Shown: piece after piece, positions 27,337 through 35,931 of the stretch
Layout of the letters: each line of letters opens with the position of its first letter
Numbering within the stretch: position 1 is the stretch's first letter
Assembly: GCA_963640465.1 (NCBI GenBank)
Contig: CAVHYP010000005.1
Coordinates: 4,508-68,507 of the forward strand
Direction of reading: 5' to 3'
Length of the DNA: 64,000 bases
DNA from: Colivivens sp963640465
GTDB lineage: Bacteria; Bacteroidota; Bacteroidia; Bacteroidales; Bacteroidaceae
Made by a program: the position numbers and the translations under genes
Notes under the pieces: generated by a model
Databases searched by the model: none
Told to the model about the DNA's origin: nothing
The model's input: only the letters and a program-made list of their open reading frames with translations

Positions 27337-28377
27337 ATGCTAGGATTCAAGAACCACCCTCTGTATAAGGAGGATTTAGAATATATTACAGCAATTCCAT
27401 GTATAGAGCAACTACATGGGAAAAGTGTTCTAATCACCGGCGCCACAGGCATGGTAGGCGTCATGATGATTGATGCATTGATGACATTGGCAGATGTTCG
27501 TATCATAGCCGTTGGACGCAATGAGGACAAAGTCAAAGAACGACTTGGCGAGCATTTTGGCAATCCAATGTTCACCTTCATCAAACAGGATGTATGCGAA
27601 CCGCTCGACAATAAATTACAAGTGGACTATATTATCCCCTTAGCAAGCAATACGCACCCGATGGCATATTCGCTTTACCCCATAGAGACAATGCTCATAA
27701 ACATATTGGGCGCAAAGAATGCCCTTGACCTGGCAACAAGATGCGGAGCAAAGATAATTTACCCATCTTCAGTAGAAGTATATGGCAATGCCACAAATGA
27801 CATGGCAATCAAAGAAACCGAGAACGGCAAACTCAACCTGGCAAACGCACGTGCTTGTTATCCGGAATCCAAACGCTCAGCTGAAGCATTGTGTCTTTCA
27901 TATGCAAAGGAGAAAGGAGTCGAAGTAAAAATAGGGCGTCTTTGCAGAATTTTTGGTCCAACAATGCTAATGACAGATACAAAAGCCTCATCCCAATTTA
28001 TCATAAAAGCATTGAACAAAGAAGACATAGTCCTCAAAAGCAAGGGAGAACAATATTTTTCATATGTATATGTTGCCGAAGCAGTAAAGGCACTGCTTTA
28101 TATTCTTATACACGGGAAGGCTGGAGAATGCTACAATATCAGCAACCAGTTGACAGATGTACATCTGCACGAATTTGCGCAAACATGCGCAAAGATTGCA
28201 GGAAAGCAAGTCGTTTTCGACTTACCATCAGAAACAGAGAGCAAAGGATATAGTATTGCAGTAAATGCCATACTCGACAACTCCAAGTTAGTTGCACTAG
28301 GATACAAAAGCCACTATACATTCAATGACGCTTTAGCACGAACTATAAAAATGCTTGGTAGCGCCACGGATCTATAA
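27337..28377 (+). CDS. NAD-dependent epimerase/dehydratase (SDR)
   Basis: From the ATG at 27337 (MLGFKNHPLYKEDLE) the protein has 346 residues. LITGATGMVGVMM near residue 31 is the Rossmann dinucleotide loop. YPSSVEVYGN and the catalytic-type Tyr-x3-Lys in YPESKRSAE are present. It resembles the UDP-glucuronate decarboxylase/epimerase branch of extended SDRs. The gene is 10 bases downstream of the cytidylyltransferase and certainly co-transcribed, so it may modify the CDP-linked or nucleotide-sugar intermediate. A longer start at 27280 would overlap the previous gene and was rejected. Confidence 0.85.
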   Translation: MLGFKNHPLYKEDLEYITAIPCIEQLHGKSVLITGATGMVGVMMIDALMTLADVRIIAVGRNEDKVKERLGEHFGNPMFTFIKQDVCEPLDNKLQVDYIIPLASNTHPMAYSLYPIETMLINILGAKNALDLATRCGAKIIYPSSVEVYGNATNDMAIKETENGKLNLANARACYPESKRSAEALCLSYAKEKGVEVKIGRLCRIFGPTMLMTDTKASSQFIIKALNKEDIVLKSKGEQYFSYVYVAEAVKALLYILIHGKAGECYNISNQLTDVHLHEFAQTCAKIAGKQVVFDLPSETESKGYSIAVNAILDNSKLVALGYKSHYTFNDALARTIKMLGSATDL

Positions 28378-28413
28378 TCCGCCCAAACTTCAAAAGAGCA
28401 TACAACATACAAC

Positions 28414-28445
28414 AAGAGCCGTCAGCAATCGTACCGACGGCTCTT
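28414..28445 (-). terminator. Terminator after tRNA-Met
   Basis: AAGAGCCGTC (28414-28423) and GACGGCTCTT (28436-28445) form a perfect 10-bp stem. On the minus strand T-rich TTGTTGTATGTTG follows. It starts 5 bases from the tRNA 3' end and may also serve the epimerase gene arriving from the other side. Confidence 0.8.
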
Positions 28446-28449
28446 GCTG

Positions 28450-28523
28450 TAGCGAGAGTGGGGTATGATCCCACGACCTCCGGATTATGAATCCGACGCT
28501 CTAACCAGCTGAGCTATCTCGCC
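28450..28523 (-). tRNA. tRNA-Met (anticodon CAT)
   Basis: The minus strand gives a 74-base cloverleaf. The acceptor stem is GGCGAGA/TCTCGCT with a G-U first pair, the D-arm is GCTCAGCTGGTTAGAGC, the anticodon stem-loop is TCGGA-TTCATAA-TCCGG, and the T-arm is GTGGGATCATACCCCAC. CCA is not encoded. The CAT anticodon fits elongator Met; a lysidine-modified Ile-CAT tRNA cannot be excluded by reading alone. It is not the initiator type because the acceptor begins with a pairing base and the anticodon stem lacks three G-C pairs. Confidence 0.92.
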
Positions 28524-28544
28524 ATCATTTCTCGTTTGCGGCTG

Positions 28545-28574
28545 CAAAGTTAGGAAATAATTCGCAACCGACAA
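28545..28574 (-). promoter_or_regulatory. Promoter of tRNA-Met
   Basis: On the minus strand TTG, 19 bases, then TAACTTTG (28545-28552) matches the Bacteroidota -33/-7 consensus, 22 bases before the tRNA 5' end. Confidence 0.7.
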
Positions 28575-28604
28575 TGCGATAACCCATCTTTTTTTTGTTT
28601 TTTC

Positions 28605-29837
28605 TTAGTGAAAGAACATATAACCGACGAAAATGGCAGCTATTATGCCTCCCAAATCAGCCAACAAACCGCACGCAACAGCATGGCGAGTCTTGCGTAT
28701 TGCCACACTACCAAAATATACTGCCAGTATATAGAATGTAGTGTCCGTACATCCCTGGAACACACACGAAAGATGTCCGACAAAAGAATCCGGCCCGTAC
28801 GTTGTCATTGCATCGACCATCATGCCACGTGCCCCACTACCGCTCAGCGGTTTCATGATTGCAGTCGGCAAAGCAGCGACAAAATCACTGTCGAGCCCAC
28901 AGATTCCTACAAGCCATGCAACGCCGTCAATAAGAAAATCCATTGCACCCGAAGCACGAAACACTGCCACACCCACAAGGATGGCAATCAGAAAAGGAAT
29001 TATCTTCACTGCCGTCATGAAGCCGTCCTTTGCTCCCTCAATAAAGGCATCGTAGACATTAAGCCGTTTAACGGCACCCGACAGAATAAATACGATTATG
29101 ACAGTGAACAACAGAACATTGGCAACAAGCGTTGACACTGTATTCATTGTTTCCGTAGACATTTGTGAGAACGTCCACACGACAGCCGCAACAAACAGGC
29201 ACAACACACCGAGGAAAAGCAACATGGTTCGGTTGAACAGGTTTATCTTTTGGACAGCACATGTCACGAGTAAACCCACCAACGTACTGGCAAAGGTAGC
29301 AAGCAGGATAGGGATAAACACGTCCGTAGGTTGCGCCGCACCCAACTGAGTGCGGAACACAAGCACACTGACAGGTATGAGAGTCAGTCCCGATGTATTA
29401 AGGACGAGGAACATTATCATCGAATTGGATGCCGTATCCTTCTTCGGGTTCAGTTCCTGCAGTTGTTCCATAGCTTTCAGTCCCATAGGAGTCGCAGCAT
29501 TGTCCAGTCCCAACAAGTTTGCTGATATGTTCATGACCATAGTTCCCATCACTGGATGTCCTTTCGGTATATCGGGGAATATCTTTGTAAGCACAGGAGA
29601 GAACCAGCGGGCAAAGAGTCCTATCAATCCCCCCTGCTCTCCTACTTTCATTATCCCCATCCAGAGCGACAACACACCCACCATTCCGAGCGACACCTCG
29701 AAACCGGTCTTCGATGCGTCGAATGTTGAGTTGACCAAACTGGAGAATACTTCTGTGTCGCCCATGAACACAAGTCGGATGAGCGAAACGACAAATGCTA
29801 TGAAGAAAAATGCTATCCAAATGTAATTTAATGCCAT
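28605..29837 (-). CDS. Fused spore-maturation-type membrane protein SpmAB
   Basis: From the ATG at 29837 (MALNYIWIAFFF) the protein has 410 residues and about ten spans. It contains two nucleoside-recognition (Gate) domains. The first half includes GVLSLWMGIMKVGEQGG and NLLGLDNAATPMGLKAM, as in SpmA. The second half includes DAFIEGAKDGFMTAVKIIPFLIAI and LPTAIMKPLSGSGARG, as in SpmB. In Bacteroidota these two are typically one polypeptide, in organisms that do not sporulate. The transported substrate is unknown. A TTG-initiated extension to 29861 was rejected because the -7 promoter box overlaps it. Confidence 0.88.
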   Translation of the reverse strand: MALNYIWIAFFFIAFVVSLIRLVFMGDTEVFSSLVNSTFDASKTGFEVSLGMVGVLSLWMGIMKVGEQGGLIGLFARWFSPVLTKIFPDIPKGHPVMGTMVMNISANLLGLDNAATPMGLKAMEQLQELNPKKDTASNSMIMFLVLNTSGLTLIPVSVLVFRTQLGAAQPTDVFIPILLATFASTLVGLLVTCAVQKINLFNRTMLLFLGVLCLFVAAVVWTFSQMSTETMNTVSTLVANVLLFTVIIVFILSGAVKRLNVYDAFIEGAKDGFMTAVKIIPFLIAILVGVAVFRASGAMDFLIDGVAWLVGICGLDSDFVAALPTAIMKPLSGSGARGMMVDAMTTYGPDSFVGHLSCVFQGCTDTTFYILAVYFGSVAIRKTRHAVACGLLADLGGIIAAIFVGYMFFH

Positions 29838-29858
29838 CGTTGTAAAGTTTAGCAGCCA

Positions 29859-29866
29859 CAAAGTTA
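29859..29866 (-). promoter_or_regulatory. Bacteroidota -7 element for spmAB
   Basis: TAACTTTG on the minus strand, 21 bases before the chosen ATG, implying a very short leader. The -33 element is unclear. Confidence 0.5.
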
Positions 29867-29950
29867 GCTAAATAAATTCTGCCAAGCCCTCTGGAGCAGA
29901 AAAAAACACGCATTTATGAATGTAGACAGTCATCATTTCTCCTTTTTTCG

Positions 29951-29958
29951 TAACTTTG
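29951..29958 (+). promoter_or_regulatory. Bacteroidota -7 element for the lptF/G-ribBA operon
   Basis: TAACTTTG lies 36 bases before the permease ATG at 29995. No convincing TTTG at -33. Confidence 0.5.
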
Positions 29959-29994
29959 CACCCATATTGCACACAATAGACTTGTAAGTAGATA

Positions 29995-31827
29995 ATGCGC
30001 ATCATAAAGAGACTGGACCAATACGTCCTAAAGAACTTCATAGTACTGTTTGCAGGCACATTCTGCATCAGCCTCTTTGCCGTCATGATGCAGTTCCTTT
30101 GGAAATACGTTGACGAACTGGTAGGCAAAGGACTTGGAGTGGATGTCATTGCAAAATTCTTCTTCTATGCAGCAGAGTCTCTTGTTCCATTGGCGCTGCC
30201 TCTTGCAGTGCTGCTGGCATCACTCATATCATTCGGAAACCTGGGAGAACGACTGGAGTTGCTTGCAATAAAGGCAGCAGGCATCAGTCTGATCCGCACA
30301 ATGATGCCTATTGCCCTGTTCATAGTGATGGTATCGTTTGTGTCATTGTATTTTCAGAATGTTGTGGGGCCAATGGCTGAAGCCAAAATCATACAGTACC
30401 GTATATCAATGATGAAGAAATCGCCCGAACTGGACATACCGGAGGGTGCTTTCTATGATGGCATCGACGGCATCAACCTCTACGTAAAGAAGAAAAATGC
30501 GGACACTGGCATGCTGTACGATGTGGTAATCTACAATCTGCGTGACGGCATCCAGGACGCACACATCCTGCTCTCCGACTCTGCCAAACTGGAGACAAGC
30601 GTCGACAAGAGGTTCCTTGTCCTGCATCTGTACAGTGGAGAGCAATTCGAGAATCTGCAAGGCGGAATGTTGAGAACACAGTTCTCCCCCTACCGTAGGG
30701 AGACATTCGTCGAAAAGAACTTCATCATCGACTTCGACATGAACCTCAACATGGAAGACTCGGATGCTGGAGCCAACAATGCCAAGACCAAGAACATGAC
30801 ACAGCTGATACACGACATCGACTCAATGCAAGTGGAACTCGACAGCATGAGCCACGCAGTCTATGACGACATGATGCGCGGTCCCATGTACATAAGCAAC
30901 CCGATAGACAACATCACCGACTCCATCGAGAAACTGAAGTATCAGAACAAGCTGACAAAGATGTCTACACCCAACATCGACACACTGTTTGCCCATGTAG
31001 GAGTCGTGGAGCAACAAAATATCACGCGAAGTGCCTTGAGCAAGATACAGCAGATGCAGATGAGCCTCGACGTATATGTTTCCAGTTGGATACAAAGCCA
31101 GGACAAAAACATACGCAAGCACTGGATAAAGTATTGGCAGAAGATCACAATGGCACTCACTTGCCTGCTCTTCTTCTTCATCGGCGCACCGCTGGGCGCC
31201 ATCATACGCAAGGGAGGATTGGGAGCGCCGGTCGTCGTGTCTGTAGTGATATTCATCATCTACTATATCCTCGACACGGGTTCCACAAACATGGCACTCG
31301 AGAACACCATACCGGTGTGGTTCGGAGCATGGGCAAGCATGTTTGTACTCGTGCCGCTTGCCCTCTTCCTCACCATTAAGTCAAACAACGACTCAGTGGT
31401 GTTCAACATCGATTCATACAAATCAGTGATACGCAGAATCCTTGGAGTGCGCACCAAGCGCAATATCTACAAGAAGGAAGTCATCATTAACGACCCCGAC
31501 TATCCGGCAGTCAAGGAACGTCTGCAGACACTCGAGGAGCGTTGCAGCAACTACCTCAGCAGCTACAAGCATCTGTTGCCTCACCAACTCCTTATATATA
31601 TAGTAAGGAACAGACAAGACGAAAGACTTGCCTTGATATGCGAGGAGATGGAAGATTGTGTGGAAGAACTCTCGAACTCAAAAGACCGTGAAGTGTTCCA
31701 CTATCTGAACAAGATGCCGGTCATCAGCCGCGAACCGCGTCACCACAACCGACTGAAGAAAGACTTGCGTGCAACGATAAGTGCATGCAGACACATAATA
31801 GATTTCATAAACAAAAAGACTTTATAG
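29995..31827 (+). CDS. LptF/LptG (YjgP/YjgQ) family LPS-export permease
   Basis: This 610-residue inner-membrane component of the LPS transporter works with LptB, pulling LPS from the inner membrane to the periplasmic bridge. Three spans occur near the N-terminus (FIVLFAGTFCISLFAVM; LVPLALPLAVLLASLISFGNL; TMMPIALFIVMVSFVSLYF), followed by a periplasmic beta-jellyroll domain (about 130-365). Three more spans include MALTCLLFFFIGAPLGAIIRKGGLG. An extra charged helical tail of about 150 residues follows the last span, as in other Bacteroidota versions. F and G cannot be distinguished. It is three bases upstream of ribBA. Confidence 0.9.
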   Translation: MRIIKRLDQYVLKNFIVLFAGTFCISLFAVMMQFLWKYVDELVGKGLGVDVIAKFFFYAAESLVPLALPLAVLLASLISFGNLGERLELLAIKAAGISLIRTMMPIALFIVMVSFVSLYFQNVVGPMAEAKIIQYRISMMKKSPELDIPEGAFYDGIDGINLYVKKKNADTGMLYDVVIYNLRDGIQDAHILLSDSAKLETSVDKRFLVLHLYSGEQFENLQGGMLRTQFSPYRRETFVEKNFIIDFDMNLNMEDSDAGANNAKTKNMTQLIHDIDSMQVELDSMSHAVYDDMMRGPMYISNPIDNITDSIEKLKYQNKLTKMSTPNIDTLFAHVGVVEQQNITRSALSKIQQMQMSLDVYVSSWIQSQDKNIRKHWIKYWQKITMALTCLLFFFIGAPLGAIIRKGGLGAPVVVSVVIFIIYYILDTGSTNMALENTIPVWFGAWASMFVLVPLALFLTIKSNNDSVVFNIDSYKSVIRRILGVRTKRNIYKKEVIINDPDYPAVKERLQTLEERCSNYLSSYKHLLPHQLLIYIVRNRQDERLALICEEMEDCVEELSNSKDREVFHYLNKMPVISREPRHHNRLKKDLRATISACRHIIDFINKKTL

Positions 31828-31830
31828 ACT

Positions 31831-33045
31831 ATGGAGAAAATAGAATTCAGCACCATCGAGGAAGCAATCAAGGATTTCAGACAAGGGAAATTCGTGATTG
31901 TGGTAGACGATGAAGACAGAGAAAACGAAGGAGACTTCATCACTCCGGCTGAAATGATTACCCCCGAGAAGATAAACTTCATGCTGCGCGAGGGAAGAGG
32001 CGTATTGTGCGCCCCCATCACCATTTCCCGCGCCCGCGAGCTTGGACTTCCGCATCAGGTAGAGCACAACACCTCAATGCTCGGCACTCCATTCACTATC
32101 ACGGTAGACAAGCTAGAGGGATGCACCACCGGAGTTTCCGCCTCCGACCGTGCTGCAACCATACGCGCACTGGCAGACCCAATGTCAACCCCCGAGACAT
32201 TCGGACGCCCAGGGCACATCAATCCCCTCTACGCACAAGACAACGGAGTATTGCGCAGGGCAGGACACACTGAAGCTGCCATCGACCTGGCACGTCTGGC
32301 AGGACTCAATCCCGCTGCCGCACTCATCGAGATACTCAATCCCGACGGAACCATGGCCCGCATGCCACAATTACAGGAGAAAGCCAAACAGTTGGGACTG
32401 AAACTCATACAGATAAAGGACCTTATTGCATACCGCATACAAAGGGAAACACTCGTGGAGCAGGGAGTGGAAGCCGACCTGCCTACCGACTACGGGCACT
32501 TCCGCATCATACCGTTCCGTCAGAAAAGCAACGGGCTCGAACATGTGGCACTTATCAAAGGCACATGGACAAAAGACGAACCAGTACTTGTAAGAATGCA
32601 CTCCTCATGCGCCACCGGCGACATCTTCGGAAGCAAGAGATGCGACTGCGGAGAACAGCTGCACCGTTCCATGCAGATGATCGACAAAGAAGGTAAGGGA
32701 TGCATAGTCTACCTTCTGCAAGAAGGACGTGGCATAGGACTGATGAACAAGATTGCAGCTTACAAGTTACAAGAGCAAGGACTTGACACTGTGGATGCAA
32801 ACATACACCTCGGATTCGACCCCGACCTGCGCGACTATGGTGTAGGAGCACAGATCCTGCGCGACCTCGGCATCGGCAAAGTACGTCTGATAACCAACAA
32901 CCCCGTAAAGCGCGTCGGACTCGAAGGTTACGGGCTCGAGGTGGTGGAGAACGTACCAATCGAGATCGTACCCAACGAGTACAACAAGTATTATCTGAAA
33001 ACAAAGAAAGAACGCATGGGGCACATGCTGCACATCAGCATGTAA
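31831..33045 (+). CDS. ribBA: Bifunctional 3,4-DHBP synthase / GTP cyclohydrolase II
   Basis: This 404-residue enzyme supplies both branches at the start of riboflavin synthesis. Residues 1-205 form RibB with VVDDEDRENEGDF near 30, STPETFGRPGHINPL and GHTEAAIDLARLAG. Residues 206-404 form RibA with HSSCATGDIFGSKRCDCGEQL (three zinc Cys) near 258, LQEGRGIGLMNKIAAYKLQ and TNNPVKRVGLEGYGL. Both active sites look complete. Co-transcribed with the preceding permease; no FMN riboswitch is visible upstream of it. Confidence 0.97.
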   Translation: MEKIEFSTIEEAIKDFRQGKFVIVVDDEDRENEGDFITPAEMITPEKINFMLREGRGVLCAPITISRARELGLPHQVEHNTSMLGTPFTITVDKLEGCTTGVSASDRAATIRALADPMSTPETFGRPGHINPLYAQDNGVLRRAGHTEAAIDLARLAGLNPAAALIEILNPDGTMARMPQLQEKAKQLGLKLIQIKDLIAYRIQRETLVEQGVEADLPTDYGHFRIIPFRQKSNGLEHVALIKGTWTKDEPVLVRMHSSCATGDIFGSKRCDCGEQLHRSMQMIDKEGKGCIVYLLQEGRGIGLMNKIAAYKLQEQGLDTVDANIHLGFDPDLRDYGVGAQILRDLGIGKVRLITNNPVKRVGLEGYGLEVVENVPIEIVPNEYNKYYLKTKKERMGHMLHISM

Positions 33046-33091
33046 CATCCGGCACAAACCAAATGAACTCAACTTTTAAATTATCAAATAA

Positions 33092-34282
33092 ATGAATTTA
33101 GCAGACAGACTTCAGAGACTTCAACCATCAGCGACACTCGCAATGTCGCAGAGAAGTAGCGAATTAAAGGCACAAGGTGTCGATGTAATTAACATGAGCG
33201 TGGGAGAACCCGACTTTCATACCCCAGGCCACATCAAGGAAGCTGCGAAGAAAGCCATTGACGAGAACTATACTTACTACAGCCCCGTTCCAGGTTACCC
33301 TGCATTGAAACAAGCCATTGTCAACAAACTGAAGAGCGAGAACGGACTCACATACAAGCCATCAGAGATACTTTGTTCCAATGGTGCCAAGCAGTCTGTA
33401 TGCAATGCCATCATGGCAATTGTAGGTGCAGGCGACGAAGTAATCATTCCAGCCCCTTATTGGGTGAGCTATCCACAGATGGTTCTGTTGGCAGAAGGCA
33501 CGCCAGTATTCGTGGAGGCTACAATCGAGCAGAACTTCAAAATCACTCCAGAGCAGCTTGAAGCTGCCATCACTCCAAAGACAAAAGCAATCATCCTCTG
33601 CACTCCAAGCAACCCAACCGGAGCTGTGTACAGCAAGAAGGAACTTGAAGGACTCAAGAACGTATTACTCAACCACAAGGATGTCATCGTGATTGCCGAT
33701 GAAATCTACGAACACATCAACTATGTAGGCGAACATGCCTCAATGGCTTCCTTCCCCGACATCAAAGACCGTGTTGTCATCATCAACGGTGTAAGCAAGG
33801 CATACGCAATGACTGGATGGCGCATCGGTTTCGTAGCCGCACCCGAATGGATTGTGAAAGGCGTGAACAAATTGCAGGGACAGTACACCAGCGGTCCATG
33901 CAGCGTCAGCCAAAAAGCAGCCGAAGCCGCATACACCGGCGACCAGCAATGTGTGGAAGACATGCGCAAGGCATTCGAACGCAGAAAGAATCTCATCTAC
34001 AACCTTGCAAAAGACATTCCAGGTCTCGAAGTACGCGACCCGGAAGGAGCATTCTATCTCTTCCCCAAGTGCTCTTCATTCTTCGGCAAGACCGATGGCG
34101 AAAGAACAATCAACAACTCCACTGACTTCGCCATGTATCTGCTTGAAGTCGGTCATGTGGCAACAGTAGGTGGAGATGCCTTCGGTAGTCCTGAATGCTT
34201 CAGAATGAGCTACGCTACAAGCGACGAGAACATTATCGAAGCAATGAAACGCATCAAGGAAGTATTGGCACGGCTGAAGTAA
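33092..34282 (+). CDS. aspC: Pyridoxal-phosphate aspartate aminotransferase (class I)
   Basis: The 396-residue enzyme probably transfers the amino group between aspartate and 2-oxoglutarate. It has INMSVGEPDFHTPGHIKEAA near 35, YSPVPGYPALKQAI, the SNPTGAVY loop, ADEIYEH and the PLP lysine in NGVSKAYAMTGWRIGF near 236. The arginine for substrate carboxylate appears in CFRMSYATSDENI. It follows ribBA by 46 bases and is closed by a terminator. Substrate specificity within the family is inferred. Confidence 0.93.
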   Translation: MNLADRLQRLQPSATLAMSQRSSELKAQGVDVINMSVGEPDFHTPGHIKEAAKKAIDENYTYYSPVPGYPALKQAIVNKLKSENGLTYKPSEILCSNGAKQSVCNAIMAIVGAGDEVIIPAPYWVSYPQMVLLAEGTPVFVEATIEQNFKITPEQLEAAITPKTKAIILCTPSNPTGAVYSKKELEGLKNVLLNHKDVIVIADEIYEHINYVGEHASMASFPDIKDRVVIINGVSKAYAMTGWRIGFVAAPEWIVKGVNKLQGQYTSGPCSVSQKAAEAAYTGDQQCVEDMRKAFERRKNLIYNLAKDIPGLEVRDPEGAFYLFPKCSSFFGKTDGERTINNSTDFAMYLLEVGHVATVGGDAFGSPECFRMSYATSDENIIEAMKRIKEVLARLK

Positions 34283-34317
34283 TGAAGTAATATTGCCACA
34301 CATTCCAATAACAAGTG

Positions 34318-34365
34318 ATGCACACCCGACAGTAGAGTCTACTGAAGGATGTGCATTTTGCTTTT
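34318..34365 (+). terminator. Terminator after aspC
   Basis: ATGCACACCC and GGATGTGCAT pair with one mismatch and enclose an inner CAGTAG-AGT-CTACTG hairpin. TTTTGCTTTT follows. Confidence 0.8.
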
Positions 34366-34400
34366 ACGTTAGGATGTGGTTGATTAGTCCAATGATCGGA

Positions 34401-34480
34401 TGATGAGTACCGTCAGTTGGGTACAGCAGTACCCTCACGAGAGGACTCCAGTACCGATGCATAAGGACTGCAGTCCTGAC
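34401..34480. repeat. Cluster of short palindromes and repeats
   Basis: GGGTACAGCAGTACCC (34419-34434, 6-bp stem) and the perfect palindrome AGGACTGCAGTCCT (34464-34477) lie 30 bases apart. AGGACT recurs with a spacing of 22 bases at 34442 and 34464, and GTACC occurs three times. Function unknown. Confidence 0.65.
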
Positions 34481-34709
34481 TGGCTGATACAAAATGAAGG
34501 ACTGGTCGTATTACAAAAAAATAAGAGACATATCTATCAACAGACCTGTCTCTCTCCTACTAATTTACACTATTTAATCACTTTCAAGAGTGATAAAAAA
34601 CTAAGTGCTTCTTTTGAATCCGTTGCAAAATTACATATTATAATTGAGCTGACAAAACTTTTTACCGCCTATTCTTTCATAAGCATTGCTTTTAACTTAC
34701 ATAAACACA

Positions 34710-34735
34710 AAGAACCTCCCGAAATGGAGGTTCTT
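34710..34735 (-). terminator. Terminator of the leu operon
   Basis: AAGAACCTCC (34710-34719) and GGAGGTTCTT (34726-34735) form a perfect 10-bp stem with a 6-base loop, about 60 bases beyond the leuB stop. The minus-strand tail TGTGTTTATG is moderately T-rich, so it may work in both directions. Confidence 0.75.
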
Positions 34736-34794
34736 GTGCTTATTGTGAGGTCATAGCAGGTTGCATTATGCACTCACAATCGTGTAATGTCTGA

Positions 34795-35856
34795 CTAAGC
34801 TTTCTTGATGTAATCAACAATCCATTGTCCGACTTCCTTAGTGCCATACTTTGCGCCACCTTCAACCTGAATCTCAGGAGTGCGTATGTTGGCATCAAGA
34901 CTTGCATTGACAGCCTTGCGTATCAGTCTACCCTCTTCCTTAAGGTCGAAGTACTCAAACAACATGGCAACTGACAAGATCTGAGCCAATGGGTTTGCGA
35001 TATTCAAACCTTTAGCCTGTGGCCACGAACCGTGAATCGGCTCGAATACAGGAGTATGCTCGCCGGTACTTGCAGACGGGAGAAGTCCCATAGAACCAGT
35101 AATGCAGCTGCCCTCATCTGTAAGGATGTCGCCAAAGGTATTCTCTGTAACCATCACATCAAAGAACTTAGGTTCCTGAATCATTCGCATGGCTGCATTG
35201 TCGACATACATGAAATCAGTCTTGACCTCCGGATATTCAAGAGCAATTGCCTGAGCCACCTTGCGCCACAAACGGCTTGATGCAAGCACATTCGCCTTGT
35301 CCACCACCGTGAGATGCTTGTTGCGACGCATTGCATAACTGTAACCTACACGCAAGATACGTTCAATCTCAGGACGAGTATAGTAGTCGGTGTCATAAGC
35401 CTTTTCATCATCTTCATACTTCTCACCGAAATACATACCGCCAGTCAACTCACGGATGCAGATGAAGTCTGCGCCACGTACCAGTTCGTCTTTCAACGGA
35501 GACTTGTGTACGAGGCAATCAAAGGTCTCTACCGGACGAATGTTGGCATACAGTCCAAGTTTCTTGCGCATGGCAAGCAAGCCCTGTTCAGGGCGGACCT
35601 TTGCATTTGGGTTGTTGTCGAACTTAGGGTCTCCTACTGATGCGAAAAGCACTGCATCAGCATCCATACAAGTCTGGAATGTTTCTTCCGGGAATGGGTC
35701 GCCCACCTCATCGATTGCATGTGCACCACACAATGCTTCCTTGTAGGACACCTCATGTCCGAACTTCTCGCACACGGCATTCATCACATTGACACCCTGT
35801 TCCATGATTTCTGGCCCGATACCATCACCTGCCAGAACTGCTATTTTCAGTTTCAT
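34795..35856 (-). CDS. leuB: 3-isopropylmalate dehydrogenase
   Basis: This 353-residue NAD-dependent enzyme oxidises and decarboxylates 3-isopropylmalate in leucine synthesis; it may also act on 3-methylmalate from citramalate. Key segments are AVLAGDGIGPEIM at the N-terminus, LLAMRKKLGLYANIRPV near 94, RELTGGMYFGE near 136, and ENTFGDILTDEGSCITGSMGLLPSAS near 238 with metal-binding Asp residues. GSWPQAKGLNIANPLAQI comes near the end. It is the last gene of the operon, 75 bases downstream of the citramalate/2-isopropylmalate synthase gene. Confidence 0.96.
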   Translation of the reverse strand: MKLKIAVLAGDGIGPEIMEQGVNVMNAVCEKFGHEVSYKEALCGAHAIDEVGDPFPEETFQTCMDADAVLFASVGDPKFDNNPNAKVRPEQGLLAMRKKLGLYANIRPVETFDCLVHKSPLKDELVRGADFICIRELTGGMYFGEKYEDDEKAYDTDYYTRPEIERILRVGYSYAMRRNKHLTVVDKANVLASSRLWRKVAQAIALEYPEVKTDFMYVDNAAMRMIQEPKFFDVMVTENTFGDILTDEGSCITGSMGLLPSASTGEHTPVFEPIHGSWPQAKGLNIANPLAQILSVAMLFEYFDLKEEGRLIRKAVNASLDANIRTPEIQVEGGAKYGTKEVGQWIVDYIKKA

Positions 35857-35931
35857 ATCTGTGTTTTGTTTTTAATATGTTCTTTGTTCAATCGATATCT
35901 TTATTCTCATTGTACATCAGCCGCAACCCAC

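Larger units (their letters stand above)
34283..34794. other. Intergenic region between aspC and leuB
   Basis: This 512-base region between convergent genes has an aspC terminator at its left, the leu-operon terminator at its right, and a cluster of short palindromes and repeats at about 34400-34480. The remaining AT-rich part (34500-34700) shows no supported gene. Confidence 0.55.

Noticed and set aside
34400..34756. 118-codon open frame between aspC and leuB
   Set aside because: It crosses the palindrome cluster and the leu-operon terminator, has an AT-rich unstructured translation and no motif.
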